A DNA stretch of 64,000 nucleotides from NCBI RefSeq assembly GCF_022879595.1, contig NZ_CP084267.1:186001-250000 (forward strand), in the 5' to 3' direction. This document shows positions 1-8,955 of the stretch, in pieces. The first letter of the stretch is position 1, and each line of letters begins with the position of its first letter. A program made the position numbers and the translations under genes. The notes below the pieces were generated by a model. It saw only the letters and a program-made list of their open reading frames with translations. It was not told where the DNA came from and did not search any database. The DNA is from Caballeronia sp. Lep1P3 (lineage in GTDB: Bacteria; Pseudomonadota; Gammaproteobacteria; Burkholderiales; Burkholderiaceae).

Positions 1-2
1 TC

Positions 3-482
3 ACCGGGCTGTCCGCATGCACGGTGATGCCGAGTGGTCCCAGCGTGATGGCGCTGCCCGGCACCGGCAAGACGTTTGACCAGTTCCGCGCCGACGACGC
101 CTCGTGCCGCCAGTTTGCGTTTCAGCAAGTCGGCGGCGTAAGCGCGGATCAGGCCGCGACGAATAGCGCGGTAGGCAGCGCCGTTGTCGGCACGGCGATC
201 GGCGCGGCGGCTGGCGCGGCGTTCGGCGGCGGCTCGGGCGCGGCCATCGGTGCGGGCGCGGGTCTCTTGACGGGCAGCGCGTTCGGCGTGGGCGCGGCGC
301 AGACGTCGGGCTACGGCGTGCAGCGGCGCTACGACTACGCGTACCTCCAATGCATGTACGCCGCGGGCGACAAAGTGCCGGTGAGTGGCGCGATGCGGAC
401 GGCGCCGCCCAGCGGCGCCTATTACGCGCCACCGCCGCCGCCACCGCCCGGCATGCCGCCTCCTCCACCGCCTTCCAGTTGA
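3..482 (+). CDS. Glycine-zipper lipoprotein, 5' end missing
   Basis: The reading frame is open from the window edge and begins within what looks like a lipobox (T-G-L-S-A-C), so the true start and signal peptide lie upstream. The GTG/ATG codons at 24-29 follow the lipid-attachment Cys and are not the start. The mature part has a long Gly/Ala-rich glycine-zipper stretch (about 60 residues, roughly residues 50-110 of the visible part), then a Tyr-rich segment with Y-L-Q-C-M-Y and a proline-rich C-terminus. This is typical of small outer-membrane-anchored glycine-zipper proteins of Burkholderiaceae. Role unknown; envelope location is inferred. Confidence 0.7.
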   Translation, partial: TGLSACTVMPSGPSVMALPGTGKTFDQFRADDASCRQFAFQQVGGVSADQAATNSAVGSAVVGTAIGAAAGAAFGGGSGAAIGAGAGLLTGSAFGVGAAQTSGYGVQRRYDYAYLQCMYAAGDKVPVSGAMRTAPPSGAYYAPPPPPPPGMPPPPPPSS

Positions 483-494
483 TTTTCGCGGGCT

Positions 495-1337
495 TCAGCG
501 ACGCGCGCGCCAGTTATCGTCGGCGGGGCGCGCGTGCGGGTTGATCGGCGCAACGAGCCCCGGTGCGACGACCAGTCCCGTCACCCAGCCGATATAGAAG
601 CGCACATCGCTCCAGAACTCGGCATTCGAGTAGATGCGAAACGCCCCGGCGTGCGCGAGCCACAGCGCGATCTGCAGCGCGCCGGTGAGCACGAGCCACG
701 TCGCGGCGATGACGGCCGTCGCGCGGGCGCAGCGGCGAAACGTCGATGTATCCCACTGCTCGCGAACGACCACGCAGCCGGCGATTAGAACGAAGATCGC
801 GGGAATCAGGCTCGTAACGAGGACGCGCGGTTCCCACGCGAAAACGACGCCGCTCAGATATCCGGCGGCGACCGCGAGCAGCGCGACGACCCACGCAATC
901 CAGCGCGACGCGCGCGCGGCGAGCCAGGCGATGGTGACGGCGAACGGCAGCGTCGCCCATTGCAGCGCCTGCGCCACGGCTTTCGCGAGGTTTTCGCTCG
1001 CCGCTTCGTTCGAATGGCTCGCCGCGACATACACGGTGATCGCTTCGTGCACGCACACCGCGACGATCGCGAAACTGAGCGCTTCGCAGGCGGCGAATGC
1101 CGGCGACTTCTCGGAGCGCGGATGCGCGGCATCGGAGCCGAGCGCGCGCAAGCGTTCGAGCACCGGATCGACGAAAAAGGCGAGGATCGCGCCGATCAGC
1201 AACGCGGCGGCTGCGTCGGTGAGCGAGAAATGACCGACGAGAGAAACGAGGCCCTGCCACAGGAATTCCGGCGCGGCGGCGCATACGGCGACCCACAACG
1301 CAAAAAAGAAGCCATTCGATGCACGTCTGAGCGGCAT
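495..1337 (-). CDS. Multi-pass membrane protein of unknown function
   Basis: This 280-residue protein has a positively charged N-terminus (M-P-L-R-R) followed by about seven or eight hydrophobic segments rich in Ala, Val and Leu, so it should sit in the inner membrane. The start at 1337 is preferred because GAGG lies about 8 bases upstream and because a longer in-frame start at 1475 would run into the end of the preceding gene. It lies 25 bp after the lipoate-ligase-like gene and may be co-transcribed with it. No family was recognised. Confidence 0.6.
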   Translation of the reverse strand: MPLRRASNGFFFALWVAVCAAAPEFLWQGLVSLVGHFSLTDAAAALLIGAILAFFVDPVLERLRALGSDAAHPRSEKSPAFAACEALSFAIVAVCVHEAITVYVAASHSNEAASENLAKAVAQALQWATLPFAVTIAWLAARASRWIAWVVALLAVAAGYLSGVVFAWEPRVLVTSLIPAIFVLIAGCVVVREQWDTSTFRRCARATAVIAATWLVLTGALQIALWLAHAGAFRIYSNAEFWSDVRFYIGWVTGLVVAPGLVAPINPHARPADDNWRARR

Positions 1338-1362
1338 GGCCACCTCGATGCGGTTTGATGAG

Positions 1363-2157
1363 TCAGCTTCCTTCGGGTAACGCAGCGTGCGCGACGCGCG
1401 CGGCAATGGCATCGACGACGCGCGTCTGGAGATCGGCGGGCTGCTCGAAGCATTGATAAGCGAGCGCCTGTGCAACGGTCACCACTTTCGTTTCTTCGTA
1501 GCGGCGTCCACTGCCGATTCGCGCCTCGAACGCATTGGCGCGCTCGTTGATCTCGACGGGATCGGCGCTCACGAGCAGCACCGCGTGCGCGAGCACGGCG
1601 TAGAGCGGCTTGTCGCGGTTATCGGCCGGCTGCGGCACGCGCCGCCAGTATTGCGCGGTGCCGGCGATCTTGCGCGCCTCGTCGCCGGGACCCCACGCGA
1701 GATTGAATCGTCCGTCGCAAAACGAGCCTTCCACCGCCTGATGATGCGTGAGCACGCCGAGCGTCTTCAGCGCATCCGCGAGAATGCCGCACAGATGCAG
1801 ATAGATGCGTTCGGCGAGCGCGCCCATCGGCGCGTGAACGGGATAGGCGAGACTCAGATTGACGATGCCCGGCCCTTGCGGCACCAGCCCGCCGCCCGAC
1901 AGACGCAGCCACACAGGACAGCCGCGTTGTGCGAAGGCGGCGCGCGCGTCGGCGAGCGCGGGATAGCGTTGATAGCTGCGCGGCACGATCAGCGACACCG
2001 GCGCGGTCCAGAGATGCGCGACGGCATCGCCGGCGGCGGCGCGCGCGAGCAGCGCTTCCTCGGCGTCGAGCGGATCGCCGGGCAGCGACGCGGAATCGAG
2101 CAGGGCGAAGGACATGGAGGGAAGCGCGAAGGCGCCGGTGGCCGCGACATCGGACAT
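1363..2157 (-). CDS. Lipoate-protein ligase family protein
   Basis: About 264 residues resembling the LplA/LipB/BPL fold: a conserved R-L-S-G-G-G-L-V sequence near residue 90 (the lipoate ligase R-R-x-S/G-G-G-x-V region), G-I-V-N-L-S strand, and an N-L-A-W / A-R-K-I-A-G-T-A-Q segment, matching the lysine-containing K-I-x-G-x-A-Q motif. It would attach lipoate to lipoyl domains, and the neighbouring acetoin dehydrogenase E2 carries one, so it may serve that enzyme. A terminator at 2212-2256 separates it from acoC. An upstream GTG at 2214 lies inside the terminator tract, so 2157 was chosen; no clear ribosome site is visible. Confidence 0.7.
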   Translation of the reverse strand: MSDVAATGAFALPSMSFALLDSASLPGDPLDAEEALLARAAAGDAVAHLWTAPVSLIVPRSYQRYPALADARAAFAQRGCPVWLRLSGGGLVPQGPGIVNLSLAYPVHAPMGALAERIYLHLCGILADALKTLGVLTHHQAVEGSFCDGRFNLAWGPGDEARKIAGTAQYWRRVPQPADNRDKPLYAVLAHAVLLVSADPVEINERANAFEARIGSGRRYEETKVVTVAQALAYQCFEQPADLQTRVVDAIAARVAHAALPEGS

Positions 2158-2211
2158 GGTAGCGAAGAAGCGGGCGGGGGTGGGCAACCATGTCGACGGG
2201 CGGACTGCACA

Positions 2212-2256
2212 CACAAAAACGAAAACGCGCCGTGCGGAATCAAGTCCGCACAGCGC
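2212..2256 (-). terminator. Rho-independent terminator of the aco operon
   Basis: On the minus strand, just after the acoC stop, GTGCGGA pairs with TCCGCAC around a 6-base loop. The stem extends through one mismatch by GCGC/GCGC and is followed by a T-rich tract (TTTTCGTTTTTG). It marks the end of acoXABC and implies that the lipoate-ligase gene has its own promoter or depends on read-through. Confidence 0.75.
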
Positions 2257-2276
2257 GCCACGACATGATTAACCCC

Positions 2277-3410
2277 TCATCCCGCCCTGCCCACATGCTC
2301 CTTCAACAACCCATTCACCTCATTCGCCTTCTCCATCTGACTCATGTGCCCCGCATCGTCGAACACGCGCACGGTCGCGGCCTCCGACGCGTTGCCCGCA
2401 TGCGCCGACGGGATGATGCGGTCCTGCGCGCCCCAGATGACAAGCACAGGCTTGCCCGTCGATGCCAGTTCGCGCCCCGGCTGCGCGCTCTGCCTGCCGT
2501 TGCCGAATAGCGTGCTGCCGAGCGACGTCAACGCCTCGCTCACGCCGTCGAGCCGCTTGTACTTCAGCAGATCGTCGAGCATCTGGCGGCTCACGAGTCC
2601 GGGATCGGCAAAAAGCAGTTCCACGACAGACTTCAACTCGCGCCGCGACTGCGCGCTCACGAACCCTTGCGTGTACGCGTTGTTGATTTCGTCGCCGAAA
2701 CCGGCCGGCGATATCAGCGCGACGGACCGCACCCGCTGCGGCGCCTGAACTGCAAGCTGCGCCGCGATGCCGCCGCCCATCGAATGACCGACGACATGCG
2801 CGCGGTCGATATTCACCGCGTCCATGAAACGCGCGACGAACGTCGCCAGTTCGGGCAGCGTCGTGCCGGGAATGCGCGGGGTCGATTGTCCGTGCCCCGG
2901 CAAGTCGAGCGCGAACACGCGGTTGTCGTCCGCGAGCGCATCGAGGTTGAAGAGCCAGTTGTCGAGATCGCCGCCGAAGCCGTGGATGAACAGCACCGCG
3001 GGCCGGCTCGCACCGCTTCCGTCGACATCGCCGCGCGCGGCATAGCGCACGCGAATGCCGTCGATATCGACGAAGTGATACGCCGACGCCGCTTCGCCCT
3101 CCTCTTCGTCCTCGACGGGCGTCACATACGACGACACGTACTCGTCGATCTCGGCATCGCTCGCGTCGGCGGGCGCGAGCACGCCGAGCAGCGCCTTGAC
3201 CGGCAGCGTATCGCCCGGCGACGCGACCTTGCGGCGCAGCAAGCCGGCGTCCGGCGCTTCGACGGCGTTGGCAATCTTGTCGGTTTCGACATCGAGAATC
3301 GGCATGCCGACGGTGATCTCTGCGCCCTCTTCCACGAGCCACTCGTTCACCGTGCCTTCCTTCATCGACAAGCCCCATTTGGGCATGACAATCGGTGTGA
3401 TCGCGGCCAT
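2277..3410 (-). CDS. acoC: Acetoin dehydrogenase E2 (lipoyl domain plus alpha/beta-hydrolase fold)
   Basis: 377 residues. Residues 1-80 form a lipoyl domain with the attachment lysine at about K45 in E-T-D-K-I-A. After an acidic linker (about 90-108), residues 115-377 are an alpha/beta-hydrolase fold with H-G-F-G, nucleophile elbow G-H-S-M-G-G at about S210, W-G-A-Q-D and a late G-H-M. This architecture is characteristic of AcoC, which differs from pyruvate dehydrogenase E2 by having a hydrolase-like rather than a CAT catalytic domain. It receives the acetyl group from cleaved acetoin and passes it to CoA. The start codon overlaps the acoB stop (TGATG), indicating translational coupling. Confidence 0.93.
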   Translation of the reverse strand: MAAITPIVMPKWGLSMKEGTVNEWLVEEGAEITVGMPILDVETDKIANAVEAPDAGLLRRKVASPGDTLPVKALLGVLAPADASDAEIDEYVSSYVTPVEDEEEGEAASAYHFVDIDGIRVRYAARGDVDGSGASRPAVLFIHGFGGDLDNWLFNLDALADDNRVFALDLPGHGQSTPRIPGTTLPELATFVARFMDAVNIDRAHVVGHSMGGGIAAQLAVQAPQRVRSVALISPAGFGDEINNAYTQGFVSAQSRRELKSVVELLFADPGLVSRQMLDDLLKYKRLDGVSEALTSLGSTLFGNGRQSAQPGRELASTGKPVLVIWGAQDRIIPSAHAGNASEAATVRVFDDAGHMSQMEKANEVNGLLKEHVGRAG

Positions 3411-4426
3411 CAGTGCTTGCCTCCTTTCATCGTCTTGCGCGCGGCGTCGGCAATCTGCGCGGCGCTCGGGATGTACAGGTCCTCGAGCGTCGGCGAAAAC
3501 GGAACGGGCGTGTGCGGCGGCGTCACCATCTGGATGCCGGCCTTCAGTGCGCCGAACGCCTGCTGCGCGACTTGCGCGGAAATATCGGTGGCGATATTGC
3601 AGCGCGGATTCGCTTCATCGACGACGACGAGCCGCCCCGTGTTCTCCACCGTTTCGAGCACGGTATCGATGTCGAGCGGCGACAGCGTGCGCAAATCGAC
3701 CACTTCCGCTTCGATGCCTTCCTTCGCGAGCGTCGCCGCGGCTTCGAGCGCGCGATGCACCATCAGCCCGTAAGTGACGATGGACACGTCCTTGCCGTCG
3801 CGCACGATGTTCGCTTCGCCGAACGGAATCGCATACGAGCCTTCGGGCACTTCGCCTTCGAAGCCGTAAAGGTTCTTGTGCTCGCAGAAGATCACCGGAT
3901 CGTTGTCGCGGATCGCCTGAATCAACAGGCCTTTGGTGTCGTAGGGCGTGGACGGACAGACCACTTTCAGGCCGGGAATATGCGTGAAGATCGGCGTCAG
4001 CATCTGGCTGTGCTGGGCCGCCGCGCGAAAGCCGGCGCCCACCATCGCGCGAATGACGACGGGCGTTTCCGCCTTGCCGCCGAACATGTAGCGGAACTTG
4101 GCGGCCTGATTGAAGATCTGGTCGAAGCACACGCCCATGAAGTCGATGAACATCAGCTCCGCGATCGGGCGCATGCCGCACGCCGCCGCGCCGATCGCGG
4201 CGCCGACATACGCGGACTCGGAAAGCGGCGTGTCGAGGAGCCGGTCGCCGTGCTTCGCGTAGAGTCCCTTCGTCACGCCGAGCACGCCGCCCCACGCGTC
4301 TTTCTCGCCGTCCGCGCCTGCGCCGCCGACGATATCCTCGCCCAGCACGATCACGCTCGGATCGCGGGTCATTTCCTGATCGATGGCTTCGTTGATCGCC
4401 ATCTTCATGCTCAGTTTGCGGGCCAT
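3410..4426 (-). CDS. acoB: Acetoin dehydrogenase E1 beta subunit
   Basis: 338 residues, the usual length of a 2-oxo acid dehydrogenase E1 beta chain. The N-terminal half is the transketolase pyrimidine-binding domain (A-I-N-E-A-I-D-Q-E, V-L-G-E-D-I-V-G-G), and the C-terminal domain has V-D-L-R-T-L-S-P-L-D. With AcoA it forms the TPP-dependent enzyme that splits acetoin into acetaldehyde and a hydroxyethyl-TPP group. It lies 13 bp downstream of acoA and overlaps acoC by one base. Confidence 0.95.
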   Translation of the reverse strand: MARKLSMKMAINEAIDQEMTRDPSVIVLGEDIVGGAGADGEKDAWGGVLGVTKGLYAKHGDRLLDTPLSESAYVGAAIGAAACGMRPIAELMFIDFMGVCFDQIFNQAAKFRYMFGGKAETPVVIRAMVGAGFRAAAQHSQMLTPIFTHIPGLKVVCPSTPYDTKGLLIQAIRDNDPVIFCEHKNLYGFEGEVPEGSYAIPFGEANIVRDGKDVSIVTYGLMVHRALEAAATLAKEGIEAEVVDLRTLSPLDIDTVLETVENTGRLVVVDEANPRCNIATDISAQVAQQAFGALKAGIQMVTPPHTPVPFSPTLEDLYIPSAAQIADAARKTMKGGKH

Positions 4427-4439
4427 GATGCGCGTCTCC

Positions 4440-5438
4440 TCAGTAGCTCACATAGACATCGGTCAGCAGGTCGGCGGCGGACGGCAGCGGCGCGTCCTTC
4501 GCTTCCTGCACCGCGCGGTCGACGAGCGCGGCAACTTCGCGGTCGATCGCATCGAGTTCGCCCGGCGAGAGCACGTCCGCTTGCGTGACGGTGTCGCGGA
4601 ATTTCTTCAGGCAGTCCCTGTTCGAGCGGATGTCGTCGAGTTCGCCCGGCGCGCGATACGTCTGCGCGTCGCCTTCGAAGTGGCCGTAGAAGCGGATCAT
4701 CTTGCATTCGAGCAGCGCCGGGCCGCCGCCTTCGCGCGCGCGCCGGATGACTTCGCCCGCGGCTTCGTACACGGCGAAGAAGTCGGTGCCGTCCACGGTC
4801 ACGCCGGGAATGCCGAAGCCCGCCGCGCGGTCCACGTAGCTGTCCACCGCCGTGCCGTATTCGCGCGCCGTCGATTCCGCATAGCCGTTGTTCTCGATCA
4901 CGAAAATCACCGGCAGACTCCACACGGCGGCGAGATTCAGACTTTCGAGGAACGTGCCCTGATTGGACGCGCCATCGCCCGCGAACGTGATGCCGACTTC
5001 GCCCTTGCCGCGAAACTTCGCCGCGAGCGCCGCGCCGCAGATCAACGGCGCGCCCGCGCCGAGAATGCCGTTCGCGCCCATCATCCCTTTGGACAAATCC
5101 GCGATATGCATGGAGCCGCCCTTGCCGTTGCACGAGCCGCCCTTCTTGCCGTAGATCTCCTTCATCATCGCGACGGGATCGACGCCCTTCGCGATGCAGT
5201 GTCCGTGGCCGCGATGCGTGCTCGCAATGCGGTCGCCGTCGTTCAGGTGATGCATGATGCCGACGCCCGCCGCTTCCTCGCCCGCGTACAGGTGCACGAA
5301 GCCGGGAATGTCGCCGCGTCCGAAATCGACGTGCAGACGCTCTTCGAAATCGCGGATCGTGCGCATCTTGCGATAGACGGTCAGCAGTTCGTCCTTGGAC
5401 AACGGTAAGCCGCCTGGATGCTGGTGCGACGCTGTCAT
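4440..5438 (-). CDS. acoA: Acetoin dehydrogenase E1 alpha subunit (TPP-binding)
   Basis: 332 residues. The thiamine diphosphate motif is intact (G-D-G-A-S-N-Q-G, ending I-E-N-N about 30 residues later), and the E1 alpha signatures R-G-H-G-H and G-K-G-G-S-M-H-I are present. This is the catalytic alpha chain of the acetoin:DCPIP-type dehydrogenase. It follows acoX by 15 bp. Neighbouring acoX, acoC and AcoR-type activator make acetoin a far better substrate assignment than pyruvate. Confidence 0.95.
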   Translation of the reverse strand: MTASHQHPGGLPLSKDELLTVYRKMRTIRDFEERLHVDFGRGDIPGFVHLYAGEEAAGVGIMHHLNDGDRIASTHRGHGHCIAKGVDPVAMMKEIYGKKGGSCNGKGGSMHIADLSKGMMGANGILGAGAPLICGAALAAKFRGKGEVGITFAGDGASNQGTFLESLNLAAVWSLPVIFVIENNGYAESTAREYGTAVDSYVDRAAGFGIPGVTVDGTDFFAVYEAAGEVIRRAREGGGPALLECKMIRFYGHFEGDAQTYRAPGELDDIRSNRDCLKKFRDTVTQADVLSPGELDAIDREVAALVDRAVQEAKDAPLPSAADLLTDVYVSY

Positions 5439-5453
5439 GTCTGTCTCCTTGGG

Positions 5454-6518
5454 TCAGTGGGTCTCGCGGGCGCTGCAGGCGGGCTGTCGCATCAGCCCGT
5501 GAGCCGCCGCGTAGCGCATGCACGCGGCGACGTCGATGCTTCGGAACGCGCTTTCGCGCAGGATGATCGTGACTTCGTCGCTCGCGCCGAAGGCAAGCTC
5601 GCGTTCGCCGTCGAGCGCGACGATGCCCTGACGCTGCTTCACGCGATGCGGCACGCCGTCGGCGAGGCGCTGCCAGTGCGCGATCGGCACGGCTTCGATG
5701 AGACCGGGCGCGATCGGCGCGTAGAGATCGAACTCGCCCTTGCCCGGCGCGGCCAGTTCGACGGCCACGCCGCCCGGCTCGCCGCGCCCGAGCGGATCGA
5801 GCAATCCGGCGATGGCCGACATGCCGATCGCCTGCGGATCGGCGTATGAGACGTAGACGGCGGCGAGCGTGTCGATCTTCCAGAGCGCGCGCGCGCCGAC
5901 GAACTGCTCGTGCGAGATGACGGCATCCACGAGCGCAATATCGCGGCGCGTGTTGGCGCCCGCATCGCGTATCTCGATGTCGAGCCGCTTGTTGGACACG
6001 AGCGCGTTCGTCGCGGGAATGCGGCCCGTCGCGTACAGGCCGGCCGCGAGTCCGGCGATGGTCGGCTCGCGCATGTCGGGAAAGGCGTTGTTCGTGCCGG
6101 TCGAAAGCCCGGCGAGCGGCACGGCGCCGCACTCGCGCACCACCGCGCGATGCGTGCCGTCGCCGCCCAGCACGAGGAGCGCATCCACGCCCGCTTCGCG
6201 CATCATGCGTGCGGCGCGAAACGTGTCGTCGACGCGCGCGGTCACGGGCATGTCGAGGAAATCGACGGTAGCGAGCGCGGCATCCGGACCTTGCCGGCGC
6301 GCGAGATGGCGCTCGAGCATGACCTTGAGGCCTTCGCGGTCCGGCATCATCACGACGCGCGGCACGCCGCACGCCGCGAGCGACGAGAGAAGCCGCAGCA
6401 CGATGTTCACGCGGTCCGCGAGTTGAAGACTGTTCGCGTTGGCGATCACGCGGCGAATGTCGCGCGCCGAAACCGGATTCGCGATGATGCCGACAAGCGG
6501 CGGTGCGTCTCTACGCAT
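5454..6518 (-). CDS. acoX: AcoX, NAD-kinase-fold protein of acetoin catabolism
   Basis: 354 residues of the ATP-NAD/AcoX kinase family. The G-G-D-G-T nucleotide-binding motif is at about residues 118-122, followed by G-L-S-T-G-T-N-N. AcoX accompanies acoABC in Cupriavidus and other bacteria, but its biochemical role is not established. It is the first gene of the operon, about 40 bp downstream of a sigma-54 type promoter. Confidence 0.9.
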   Translation of the reverse strand: MRRDAPPLVGIIANPVSARDIRRVIANANSLQLADRVNIVLRLLSSLAACGVPRVVMMPDREGLKVMLERHLARRQGPDAALATVDFLDMPVTARVDDTFRAARMMREAGVDALLVLGGDGTHRAVVRECGAVPLAGLSTGTNNAFPDMREPTIAGLAAGLYATGRIPATNALVSNKRLDIEIRDAGANTRRDIALVDAVISHEQFVGARALWKIDTLAAVYVSYADPQAIGMSAIAGLLDPLGRGEPGGVAVELAAPGKGEFDLYAPIAPGLIEAVPIAHWQRLADGVPHRVKQRQGIVALDGERELAFGASDEVTIILRESAFRSIDVAACMRYAAAHGLMRQPACSARETH

Positions 6519-6557
6519 GCCTGTGTCTCCGCTTTGCTTTTTAGTGCGGCGGATAAA

Positions 6558-6574
6558 GGCAAGCGTTATGCCAA
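6558..6574 (-). promoter_or_regulatory. Sigma-54 promoter of acoXABC
   Basis: On the minus strand the sequence is TTGGCAT-AACGC-TTGCC, fitting the -24/-12 consensus (TTGGCAC-N5-TTGCW) with the invariant GG and GC at the right spacing. It ends about 40 bp before the acoX ATG. This agrees with the adjacent gene encoding an AcoR-type sigma-54 activator. Confidence 0.85.
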
Positions 6575-6659
6575 TTTAAAAGCGCATCCGAGACGGCGAA
6601 ATCGTGCGGGATTACCCGCAAAAAAAGCGCTGTTTGCGCGGCGCGAAAGGCGCGCGCGA

Positions 6660-6698
6660 GACAGGTGTCACAGCGCAGTTGTCTCGGCGATGTCGACA
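6660..6698. promoter_or_regulatory. Candidate AcoR upstream activating sites
   Basis: Two short inverted repeats built on the same half-site, GACA-GG-TGTC at 6660-6669 and the perfect TGTCGACA at 6691-6698, lie 31 bp apart (about three helical turns) and 86-140 bp upstream of the sigma-54 promoter. Position and symmetry suit an enhancer site for AcoR. Binding is inferred. Confidence 0.45.
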
Positions 6699-6726
6699 GG
6701 CGTATCGCGTGAAGAACGGCGCAACG

Positions 6727-8727
6727 TCAGCGTCCGCCCGCGTCGCGCTGATTCGGCGAACGGATGCCGTAGCGCGCCATGCGTCGATAAAGCGTCATGC
6801 GGCTCACGCCGATCTGCCGCGCGACCGCGCTCAGATTCCAGCTCGCCGCGCGCAAGTACTGCATCAGCAGCATGCCCTCGGGCGGCAGCCGATGCGGATC
6901 GAATTTATCCGGGGTCGATGCCGCTGGCGGTGTCGTCGCGGCATCGCTGGCGCCGAAGCCCTCGGGGAAATCGTCGGCATCGATCAATCCGTGCGCGCAA
7001 ACCGCGCGCGCATAGCGAAGCACGTTGCACAGCTCGCGCAGATTCCCCGGCCAGTCATGCCGATGCAGCCGCTCGCGCGCCGCTGGCGACAGCGCGACCG
7101 CGCCGCGCGCGTTGTCCGCATCGAGAAACTTGGCCGCGAGCCAGTCGAGATCGGTGCGCTCGCGCAGCGGCGGCAACGTGAAGCGCGCGCCGTTCAGCCG
7201 GTAGTAGAGGTCTTCGCGAAAACGTCCGTCGCGCATGAGCGTATCGAGGGAATGATGCGTCGCCGATATCACGCGCACGTCCACCGACACTGGCCGCGAC
7301 GCGCCGATCGCGAGCACTTCGCCTTCGGCGAGCACGCGCAAAAGGCGCGACTGCAGTTCGCGCGGCATGTCGCCGATTTCGTCGAGAAAGAGCGTGCCGC
7401 CGTCCGCTTCCTGAATCAATCCGCGCTTGGGCCTCGTGCCCGCGCCGGAAAAACTGTTCGGCAGATGTCCGAAGAGTTCGCTCTCGATCAGCGTCTCCGG
7501 AATCGCCGCGCAATTCACCGCGACGAACGGCCCCGCGCGCCGCGCGCTCGCGCGATGCAGCGCCTTCGCGAAGTATTCCTTGCCGCTGCCGGTTTCGCCG
7601 TTCACGAGCAGGTTGATCGGCGAATCGACGAGCTTCGCCGCGCGTTCGAGCTGGCGCGTGAGCGCGGCATCGCCGCCGCACAGCCCCGCGAGCGGCGCGG
7701 GAATCTCGGTCGCGCCGCGGATCGCGCCCGAAGCGCCGCTTCCCGTCGACGTGACGCAGGGCGTGGGCGGCATCGCGCTCAAATAGAGCAGCGCGCCGCT
7801 TTTCGCGAGCCGCAGCGCGCGGGTTTCGCTCGGACGCGAATAAACGAAGCGGCCCAGGTCGTCGATACGCGCGTCGAAGAGCGCATCGAAGCGCGCGCCG
7901 ATCAGCGACGCGGGCGGCTCGCCCGGCGAAAGCGGCCGGCGGTTTTCCGCCGCCAGCATCTCCTGCGCGCGTCGATTGTGTCCGGCGATGCGCCCGTTTT
8001 CATCGAGCGCGATCAGATAATCGGGATCGACATCGACGAATTCGGGCGACCTGTGCAGCTTGAGAATCCAGTCCTGCCGATGCGCCCGCAGAAAGTTCGC
8101 GTTCTCGATGTGCGCCGCGTAGATACGAACCAGTTGCAGCGCGAGGCTCTGGCTCTCGCGCGCCTGCGGCGAAGTGAGCGCGGAAATGTCGAGAATGGCC
8201 GCGAGCGCGCCGCGCGAGTCGAAGAGCGGCGCGGCGGTGCAGGTAAGCGGAATGTGCGTCGCGTCGAAGTGATCGGCTTGATGGACGGTCAGCGCCTGAC
8301 CCGTCGCGAGCGCGGTGCCGACGGCGCACGTGCCCGCGCCGGTCTCGCTCCATTGCGCGCCGAGATAAAGCCCCGCGCGGCGCAGCGCGGCATCGGCGTT
8401 GGCGTCGCCGATGTAATCGACGGTCACGCCGAGCGCGTCCGTCAACAGGACGACATAGCCCATTCCCGCGACGCGTTCGTAAAGCGTCTCCAGTCCGTGA
8501 CGCGCGATGCGCGCGAAATCGTCGATGCGCTGCTGATGCTCGCGCAGGCGCGTCTGCGGCAGAATGCGCGCCTCCTGCATGCGTGACGGATCGAGCCCGT
8601 GTTGATGCACGCAGCGCCGCCACGAACTCTCGATGATGCCCTCGTGCGTGCGCGCCGGCGCGAGCATCTGCGCCCGCGTGGTCGCCGCGACGACCGCCTC
8701 GATGTGCTCGCGTTGCCGCATGTCCAT
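6727..8727 (-). CDS. acoR: AcoR-type sigma-54 activator (GAF, AAA+, Fis HTH)
   Basis: 666 residues. An N-terminal GAF-type sensor (about 75-215) is followed by a possible PAS-like segment (about 232-330), an AAA+ domain with Walker A G-E-T-G-S-G-K-E at 377-384 and Walker B L-F-L-D-E-I-G at 446-452, and a C-terminal Fis-type HTH (about 630-655). It should activate the sigma-54 promoter of acoXABC; the stretch between the two genes holds that promoter. The sigma-54 contact loop reads P-N-S-F-S-G-A-G at about 423-430 instead of the usual G-A-F-T-G-A, yet the other AAA+ motifs are intact. Confidence 0.92.
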   Translation of the reverse strand: MDMRQREHIEAVVAATTRAQMLAPARTHEGIIESSWRRCVHQHGLDPSRMQEARILPQTRLREHQQRIDDFARIARHGLETLYERVAGMGYVVLLTDALGVTVDYIGDANADAALRRAGLYLGAQWSETGAGTCAVGTALATGQALTVHQADHFDATHIPLTCTAAPLFDSRGALAAILDISALTSPQARESQSLALQLVRIYAAHIENANFLRAHRQDWILKLHRSPEFVDVDPDYLIALDENGRIAGHNRRAQEMLAAENRRPLSPGEPPASLIGARFDALFDARIDDLGRFVYSRPSETRALRLAKSGALLYLSAMPPTPCVTSTGSGASGAIRGATEIPAPLAGLCGGDAALTRQLERAAKLVDSPINLLVNGETGSGKEYFAKALHRASARRAGPFVAVNCAAIPETLIESELFGHLPNSFSGAGTRPKRGLIQEADGGTLFLDEIGDMPRELQSRLLRVLAEGEVLAIGASRPVSVDVRVISATHHSLDTLMRDGRFREDLYYRLNGARFTLPPLRERTDLDWLAAKFLDADNARGAVALSPAARERLHRHDWPGNLRELCNVLRYARAVCAHGLIDADDFPEGFGASDAATTPPAASTPDKFDPHRLPPEGMLLMQYLRAASWNLSAVARQIGVSRMTLYRRMARYGIRSPNQRDAGGR

Positions 8728-8955
8728 CGTGCTCTCCTTGGGATGTCTCCTTCCGACGCTTTTTTATTTTTCGAAGAATGCGTCGTGCGCGCCGCGCAAT
8801 GTCGGGAAAACACCGGGGAATCGGCCCGCGCGCGGCGTCGATCAGGCCATATGATGCTCGAATCGGCAGGACGAGTCATGCGCCGCGCTTGCTGCGCTGC
8901 GGCACACGCCTCGCTCGAGAAGCCGCGGACGATTACAACGACAAGGAGACGAAGG

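Noticed and set aside
2277..3410. Simple alpha/beta hydrolase call for acoC
   Set aside because: The N-terminal lipoyl domain and operon position show it is the acetoin dehydrogenase E2.
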